DNA of 64,000 nucleotides, taken from positions 10,357,444 through 10,421,443 of the forward strand of contig OY829545.1 of NCBI GenBank assembly GCA_963691705.1, read 5' to 3'. The DNA comes from Viola odorata (lineage: Eukaryota; Streptophyta; Magnoliopsida; Malpighiales; Violaceae). How positions within the stretch are numbered: the first letter of the stretch is position 1; every line of letters begins with the position of its first letter. A program made the translations under genes and the position numbers. The notes under the pieces were generated by a model. The model was not told the DNA's origin, searched no databases, and saw only the letters and a list, made by a program, of their open reading frames with translations. Of the stretch, positions 57,951 through 64,000 are shown piece after piece.

Positions 57951-57968
57951 TCCCCGGCAACGGCGCCA
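57951..57968 (-). promoter_or_regulatory. primer-binding site of the Athila-type element
   Basis: The minus strand reads TGGCGCCGTTGCCGGGGA, the standard Athila/Tat primer-binding site, five bases inside the 5' LTR end. Confidence 0.88.
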
Positions 57969-57973
57969 AAATT

Positions 57974-60900
57974 TGACTCGCCGTCGAAACGGGTCAAAAA
58001 TAATATATTTCCTGAGGCCTAGATGCACAAACTAATTTGTGTAAAGCGGTAACAGGGTCGATCCACAGAGATTGTGAGAACTGAAATCAAGCCCTCGATT
58101 GTATGACAGAGGTAAAAATGCACAAAATCACAACAACAAAGGGGGGGGGGGGGTTTATAGGTTAATCAAGTTAACCAAGAGAGTGATCAGAGCTAACAAT
58201 TCTAACTACTAAAAATGGCAATCGAGGTCACGACGAGTAAACAATAATAATAAAGATCAGAGATAAAATAAAACACAAAATAAACAATTAGATTAATAAG
58301 CAAAGATAATAAGTCAAGGAGAAGGGAACTTGGTAAAGGGCTTTCTTGGGTTGCGTCGAGGGCTCGATTGTCATCAGCGCAAAGATTTTCCGTTCTAACG
58401 TTACAGACGTGCTATAGGGGTCATGTTTTCACGTAGACCCCCTGCTTTCTTTCGTAAGGAGCCACCCCCCGTTTTCACTGTTAATAAGGTGGCCTCGATC
58501 CTTTGATATCCTCTCAGCCACCTATCTTGTCATCAAAAGACAACCTTTTTCACTTCAGCTTGTCACTAGCATAAAGCGGACAGAATATCAGAGCATCGAT
58601 AAAGAACAAGAAAGACACATCTAGGGAGCGATACCTCGATTTGTCAGGATCACGACAGGACCCTAACCAGCTGCGTGCCCTAGACTAATGAACCCAGATC
58701 TACCCGAGAACACTAATCTAGTTGTCTACACCTACCCAACAGTCTCACGCTAGTTATCACTGCAGAGTCACGACGATAATCACAAAGGGAAGATTAAAAG
58801 TTGATCAGGCCTCGAATCACCCTAAGCAAAAATAGAATTAAAATGACACACAATCAGATATAACAAAGAGAACATGTTAAGAGCAATCAGGCCTCGAATC
58901 TACCCAGCAACCCTCGATACACCTTTACCAAGAACGTGGGTTTTAGCCACTCATGTTAAGAGATAAACAAATAAAAGATGGAAATAACATAATAAAAGAT
59001 AAAGGAAGAGTAAGGGATAAAACTTGATTAATGGTGCTTGTTACAAAGCTTGGATCCAGCAACTATGGAGAGAAGATGGAGGAACAAGCCCCAAAACTAC
59101 TAACTAGAAGAAAGCTACTGAAATTAGTTTAAGAGTAAAAATATCTAAAGTGTAAAGAGGTGTTGAAACCCTAGCACATAAGGTTGTATATATACACCAG
59201 CCACCCACTAAGGGACAAAATTCCAGCTAAGGGGAGCTCAACACAAGGTGCCCACGCTCTGGCAAAAGGGGTGACCCACGATGGCAGAAAAGGGGAATAT
59301 TCCTCGGGACCCTCGCAGAACATCTGACATGCATCAGGAAGGACACGTGGAGTGATTGGAGTGGAGCCACGTCGACTTGGCGTTTTGCACTTGTCGAGGC
59401 CTTGATAAGATTGTCGAGGTCTCGACGACATGTCGAGGGCAGATCAGCATCTTTGGGAACCTTCTAGAACGTTCTGGAATGTTCTGGGATGTTCTGGAAT
59501 GGGTCTCGATAAGAATCTTTATGGAATATTCCTTTCGGGCGAGACCAGCATCTGAGGGAATATTCTAGGAGACGTCCGAGGGGACACGTGGAAGCACAAC
59601 TGCGAGGACACGTAGATTTAAGGCTCTTGATCCGTCGAGGGCTCGATGACAGGCCTCGATGAGGAAATTGGTCCTTGGTCTCGACGATGGTCTTGAACCT
59701 TGAAAATCACCCAGAAAGCATGTCTTTTCGCACATTTCTCCTTCTTGGCCTTGATCTGTGAAAAAGATGGAAACACGAGTGGATTAGTAGTATCAAGGCC
59801 TAAATCAAGGCAAAAATAGAAGGAAAAACATGCATAAAATACATGCTATCAAATATCCCCACACTGCCCAATGCTCGCCCTCGAGCATTCAGAAAATTTA
59901 AAGCAGCCCCAAAACATAAACACAATCGACCAAAGCACTGGAATGATCAAACCAATCAATTGTCGAGGTCTCGATAAGATGCTTCCTGCCTAGATGCACA
60001 CCTGCATTAAACCAGAGGGATAACGACCCCAAAGGTAGAACTTTTCCACATCAAGTCTGGCCACAAGCAATCCTCACTAGATATGTGTTTGCACTCTCAC
60101 TCACAAACAAGGTTATGTGCTTAGTCACTCAAAATGCAAATAACATAGCACAAAACAGAGTTTGCATATCAATCCGAGTACATTAATCCACATGCTTGGG
60201 CAATCTAACAATCAAAAAGTAACTTTGCATCATGAAAAAGAGAGGAGGAGAAATGAAGAAGAGTTGGGTTTAGAGAAATGGAGAAGAGATATGGCAAAAG
60301 AGAAAATAAAAGGAAAAGGAAAAGAAACAAAAAGAAGATGGAGAAGAGATAACCAACTGGTTTGAGGGATTCCTTGGCCGGAAAAAGGAGAGGCGGTGAG
60401 TAAGCACTTGCTGGAGAGGATGCAACAACGAGGGCTTGATGATAATTTCTTCATTCTTTAGTGGGGGAGGTCTCGATCTGCATTCTGTGTCGAGGGCTCC
60501 ATACTTGTGATATTGGCTGCTTTTGTGTGTGGTCTGCTTTTATTTGAATATTTTTTTTTGTTTTTGTTTTTCTCTTCTTCTTTTTTCTTTTTTTTTTTTT
60601 TTTTTTGTTTTTTTTTTTGTTTTTTGTTTTTTGTTTTTTTTGCAGACACAGACCTTCAAAATTTAGCTTGCCATTATACACTTTAGGGGCTGCAGCTGGG
60701 GACCCTTGCCTCTTTCTTGCTTTGAGTGATCAGCGTCGAGGTCTCAATGATTTGACCTTGATTAGGGTCGAGGGCTTAATATTTTGATTCTGCTTCCCCA
60801 CACTTGTGTTTTGCCGTGGAGAGGAAGCAGTCTCGATTTACTTGTTTGCCCTCGATCTTGGTCTCTCCCCCACTTGATCTTTCGCACCTAGCCCTTGCTG

Positions 60901-61541
60901 TTCTTTTGAAAAGTGCTACTCACCTGCCAAGGAAAGATCAAGAAAATGGCTCAAATGGCTAGAAGAGAACAAAGGATGTCGAGGTCATGATGGAGGAAAA
61001 GAAAACAAAGAGAGAAATAAAGAGAAAATAAAATGATGCAAAGGCTTTTGTCATATCGCTGCTTTCCCAAGTCTAATGGTGCCTACACCCAGGGATGTCA
61101 TGCAAACCTAGCAAGTGCCTAGCTATGCATTCACTCATGAAAAAGATATGGCATGGATGCTCAATGTGCTCACAAGGTGCTAAATGTGACTACTAGCGTC
61201 CAGGCCTCGATGTAGATATAAGGGGCAACAGGCAGACAACATGCTTCAAAAGATTGGTTTAATCATGCAAAATCAGTGCTCAAGACATGTGCTCATGCAA
61301 ATGGGGTTTCAAAACAGGGCAGCGAGGTCATGCAAAAACTTAGAGAAAATCTAGAGTATAAATCCGCAAATATTTCACAAAATAAGCAAACATGCAAGAA
61401 GCGAAAAATAAAACATGCAGTCAAGCAGTCACAATTACAACCCTCCCCACACTTAGGCTTCGCATTGTCCTCAATGCGAGGAGGGGGCACACAAAAGAAA
61501 GGTAAAAGGAGTTCAAACTAAAAGAAAAGAGTACATAGACA
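57974..61541 (-). repeat. 5' LTR of the Athila-type element (promoter LTR)
   Basis: 3568 bp, matching 45808-49375. A TATATATA box on the minus strand at 59187-59194 is the probable promoter. Visible differences from the other LTR: G/A in GTGTAARGCGG and G/A in GCGATRCCTCG. Confidence 0.95.
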
Positions 61542-61833
61542 AAATATGTTCGTAACGGACAGTCTCGTTCAAAGAAGATATGTGCCGGACAGGAATATCG
61601 CCTGACAGAAGTTCGTAACGGTCGTCGGCACCTTGAGTACAGTTTAGGAGGAAATATTCGTTGATGGCACAATCAATATTATTAGAGGAATTTAACCCGA
61701 AAGGGTAAGGAACTTGAACATCTCCGCATCTATCTTGGCACCCATGTTTTGCAATTGGATAGGCGCTCTCGCTCTCGCTCCATGCTGTTGCTACTGCCAA
61801 CACCAAAATCAACATCTGGATTTGCGGAATCAT
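61542..61833 (-). pseudogene. WAK N-terminal fragment cut by the Athila LTR
   Basis: From ATG 61833: MIPQIQM, a shortened signal segment (LILVLAVATAWS), then HGCQDRCGDVQVPYPFGLNS, INEYFLLNC and DIPVRHIS, closely like WAK-1 and WAK-3, for about 97 residues. The sequence ends at 61542 against the Athila LTR; the rest of exon 1 is absent. The leader upstream keeps the TTTTC tract and TATA region. This is probably the front of the same gene whose kinase end is at 39358-40600, the middle having been lost. Confidence 0.85.
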
Positions 61834-62136
61834 TTCTCTCTTCTTTTCTTTTCTTTTAATTTCTTTTTCTCTCTCTACTGTTTTAGCTACAATTTATCAA
61901 TCAAAAACCACTTTCATATATATACACATGGACGACTTATAGCTTGGACAAATTCTGGAGTTTATATTATATATTCTAAAACTATTGAGACCAAAATGAA
62001 AGACTTGGTCGGAGCGACTGACAATCCGTCACCGAAAGTTACTTGAGAGTTGAGACTCAGTTGGTGGCATAGTATTATATTTACCTACTATTCTTATAGA
62101 AAGAAATGTTTGTATAGTTTAGTGTTACTTGTGTTT

Positions 62137-63464
62137 AAAAGAACAAAAATTTCCTGCACACCACAGGAGTGAGGAGACCCATTTCCATTGGTCAGTTTTT
62201 CTTTATTTAATGAAGTAAATTCCTATTATTTTGATTTGCATCTTTCCCTAAAAATTACTCCTTCTTTCCATATAAACAAGTACATGAATATGCAAGTATG
62301 ATTAAAAAATCAGCTTGATTTTTTTTTCACCCAGAAATTATGTTCGAGTACTGTCGATATCAAAAAATTTAAATTATATAGCCCATTTATGAAGTTATGA
62401 ATAAAACTATACTTATTTTATAGTTAAATGTAGTAAATTTAGTAACTACTGAGAATCAGGATTATTGAACGCTCAAAAGTAATCCTAATTAAATGATTCT
62501 AAGATAATTGCCAAACAAATAAATTAGTACTTTATTTTTCTAGAAAAGTTACATCTATCAGATTAATCCCATTAATGAAACATATTTATAGTTGATAAAT
62601 AGCTTTTTCCCTTACTTTAACTAAAGAAAAAAAAAGAATTCTCTTAAATTATATAAATGGAAATAATCGTTATGATTCAGATTTGTTTTTGCAGATTCGC
62701 GTGCTGGTGTACACAACAATAAGTAGAAAGCAAGAGAAATTGTAGGGAAAGATTTTATGGTAACTCATTAAATAAAAAAATAAGAAAAACGGTAAAATTC
62801 ACCCGTGCATTTGTATTATATGTCACGATAAGTCACTATATTTGTAATTGAGTCAAATAAGCCACTGCATTTATCCACTTGATTTACATTAGTCACTTAT
62901 TATTAAAAATAGTTATACCTTATTTTGATACATCAGAAAACTATGCTTACATAATATATATTTTTTTAAATGACATGGTATAAAAACCATGCCCAACACT
63001 CATTTTTGCAATTGAAAAATAAAAAATTGGATAAAAATATTCAAAAATAAAAAATCGAGCGGGATCAAAATAATATCCCTTTTTTTAGCGATAAAATATC
63101 GAGTAAGATCAAAATAATAAACCACTATTTTTGTGCACTCATTTTTATTTATTTATTTAGTTTTTCTGACATGTCGATTTTTTATATTTAAATTTTTAAA
63201 TTTAATTTCCAAGTCAGTATAACCGCTGTTTTTTTAGATGTCAAATAAGGTATAACTATTTTGAAGAAAAAGTGGTTAATGTAGATCAAGTGAATAAATA
63301 CATAGCTTATTTGGCTCAATTACAAATATAGTAGTTTATCCTCACATATAATACAAATACATGGGTAAATTTTACCAATTTTTTAAAAAAATACTCCACA
63401 TGCAAATGAAAACCTGCCGCCTACGGTGTGCAGGAAAATTCTTGCAGGAAATTCTTGTTCTTTT
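62137..63464. mobile_element. inverted-repeat element, about 1.3 kb, with a nested MITE
   Basis: The left end AAAAGAACAAAAATTTCCTG and the right end (inverse: AAAAGAACAAGAATTTCCTG) pair, and each is followed by TTTCCTGCACACC; the right arm has an extra CTGCAAGAATTTTC unit. Flanks resemble the WAK upstream segment at about 21630-21670, which is uninterrupted there. The body carries the dispersed repeat (62283-62556) and a second element. Confidence 0.6.
62791..63376. mobile_element. foldback element with about 110-160-bp arms, 586 bp
   Basis: The left arm starts GGTAAAATTCACCCGTGCAT and the right arm is the inverse of GGTAAAATTTACCCATGTAT; pairing continues through TTTGTATTATATGT, TATTTGTAATTGAG and ACTTGAT-TACATTA words. 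It sits inside the larger inverted-repeat element. No coding capacity. Confidence 0.8.
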
Positions 63465-64000
63465 AAAATATTAATATAAAAAAAATTATTAAGAATGAGA
63501 TTTATTTTTTACCGGACAACACCACTAAGTTTACGTCACAGGCATGAAGTCTAGAACGTAACTAGTGTGGGCTTATTTGGGATAATTTGTTATTTTAAAA
63601 TTAGAATGAAGCACTTGATATGTCCTGGTCAAACAAGGTTCATTTTACTAAGAGTTTACCAAGTTAATTAGCCGATTAATTTATCCTTACAAGCAATTGT
63701 ACTATGGCAACCAAGGGTTTCTAGCTGCTACCAATGGTTGCTATAGTTGTTGCTACCACCAATGGTTGCTAGTTGCTAACTTCTTCGGTGAGAGAATGAT
63801 TGAGCTTAAATTGTAATGGTTTTACCATTTATTTTCATTCATTTTCGGATGATAATTTTATTGATTTCAGTATAAATTCAATGATTATTATAGGAAACAG
63901 ATTTGGGAGACAAATGAAGAAAAGGAGTAGAATCGAGTCAATTCTGGACAATATAAGGGCAAACACCTTTCTTGGCTTGTCTCTTGGTCAAGACAAATCA
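63465..64000. other. AT-rich intergenic DNA
   Basis: Nothing I can name. A small cryptic repeat of CTACCAATGGTTGCTA words lies at about 63700-63780. Confidence 0.55.

Larger units (their letters stand above)
45808..61541 (-). mobile_element. Athila-type Ty3/gypsy retrotransposon, 15734 bp
   Basis: Two LTRs of exactly 3568 bp (45808-49375, 57974-61541), ends TGACTCGCCGTCG and GTACATAGACA on the plus strand. The element reads on the minus strand. PBS TGGCGCCGTTGCCGGGGA follows the right LTR. A single 1849-aa gag-pol ORF has Athila-type motifs; a broken third ORF and repeat arrays lie between pol and the left LTR. By eye the LTRs differ at two positions, so it is young. Its flanks do not match: left GCCGA (Tat pol), right AAATA (WAK exon), so there is no target duplication. 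It is also not directly preceded by a purine tract at the 3' LTR on the sense strand. Confidence 0.93.

Noticed and set aside
1..64000. CRISPR arrays, bacterial operons, plasmid or phage genes
   Set aside because: Introns, plant retroelements and TA-flanked MITEs show eukaryotic nuclear DNA; the regular repeats seen belong to LTRs or Athila spacers.

Overview
This is nuclear DNA from a flowering plant, most likely a eudicot. The evidence is two plant genes with many short introns, a cluster of wall-associated receptor kinases (WAKs), Emigrant/pogo, Stowaway and TRIM elements, and Athila-, Tat- and Sirevirus-type LTR retrotransposons. I cannot name the species. All exon boundaries were set by eye from reading frame, splice sites and comparison between copies inside the window.

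Layout. 1-9200: two single-copy-looking genes facing each other. The first is a plastid alpha/beta-hydrolase-like protein (+, 585-3672, 11 exons, 381 aa) that seems to lack the catalytic nucleophile. The second is a formamidopyrimidine-DNA glycosylase (FPG1/MutM type, -, 4208-9195, 10 exons, 405 aa). 9200-25400: a WAK cluster. It holds two complete genes (WAK-1, +, 15668-19497, 740 aa; WAK-3, -, 22806-25320, 739 aa), a kinase-less copy (WAK-2, -, 19462-20922) that ends inside the antisense strand of WAK-1, and fragments at 11265-11489 and 11617-13184. The spacers carry MITEs, and an Emigrant-like pogo element sits in WAK-1 intron 1. 25400-31790: AT-rich DNA with an internal duplication and an unidentified, probably degenerate, exon-bearing region.

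31791-61541 is a nest of retroelements. A young Sirevirus-like element with gag but no pol (31791-38052) has 1060-bp LTRs and a perfect AAATC target duplication. Next come WAK kinase pieces (38510-40600) broken by a complete 211-bp TRIM and a solo LTR, then the 5' part of a Tat-type gypsy element (40601-45807), then a 15.7-kb Athila-type element (45808-61541) with 3568-bp LTRs. The N-terminal piece of a WAK gene follows at 61542-61833, so the cluster once extended across this nest. 62100-64000 holds a nested pair of inverted-repeat elements and AT-rich DNA.

How it fits together. The intact WAKs have the full receptor plan: signal peptide, cysteine-rich GUB_WAK region, EGF, EGF-Ca, one membrane helix and a cytoplasmic kinase with HGD in place of HRD. 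The shared three-exon layout fixes the splice sites and shows how each broken copy arose. The most informative oddities are the Athila element whose flanks do not match (a likely product of recombination between two copies), the kinase-less WAK overlapping its neighbour tail to tail, the transposon end lying 12 bp from a WAK splice acceptor, and arrays of ACGTGGC-like and CATGCA-like motifs inside the Athila element. I found no CRISPR, rRNA or convincing tRNA gene, and nothing I would call a wholly new system.
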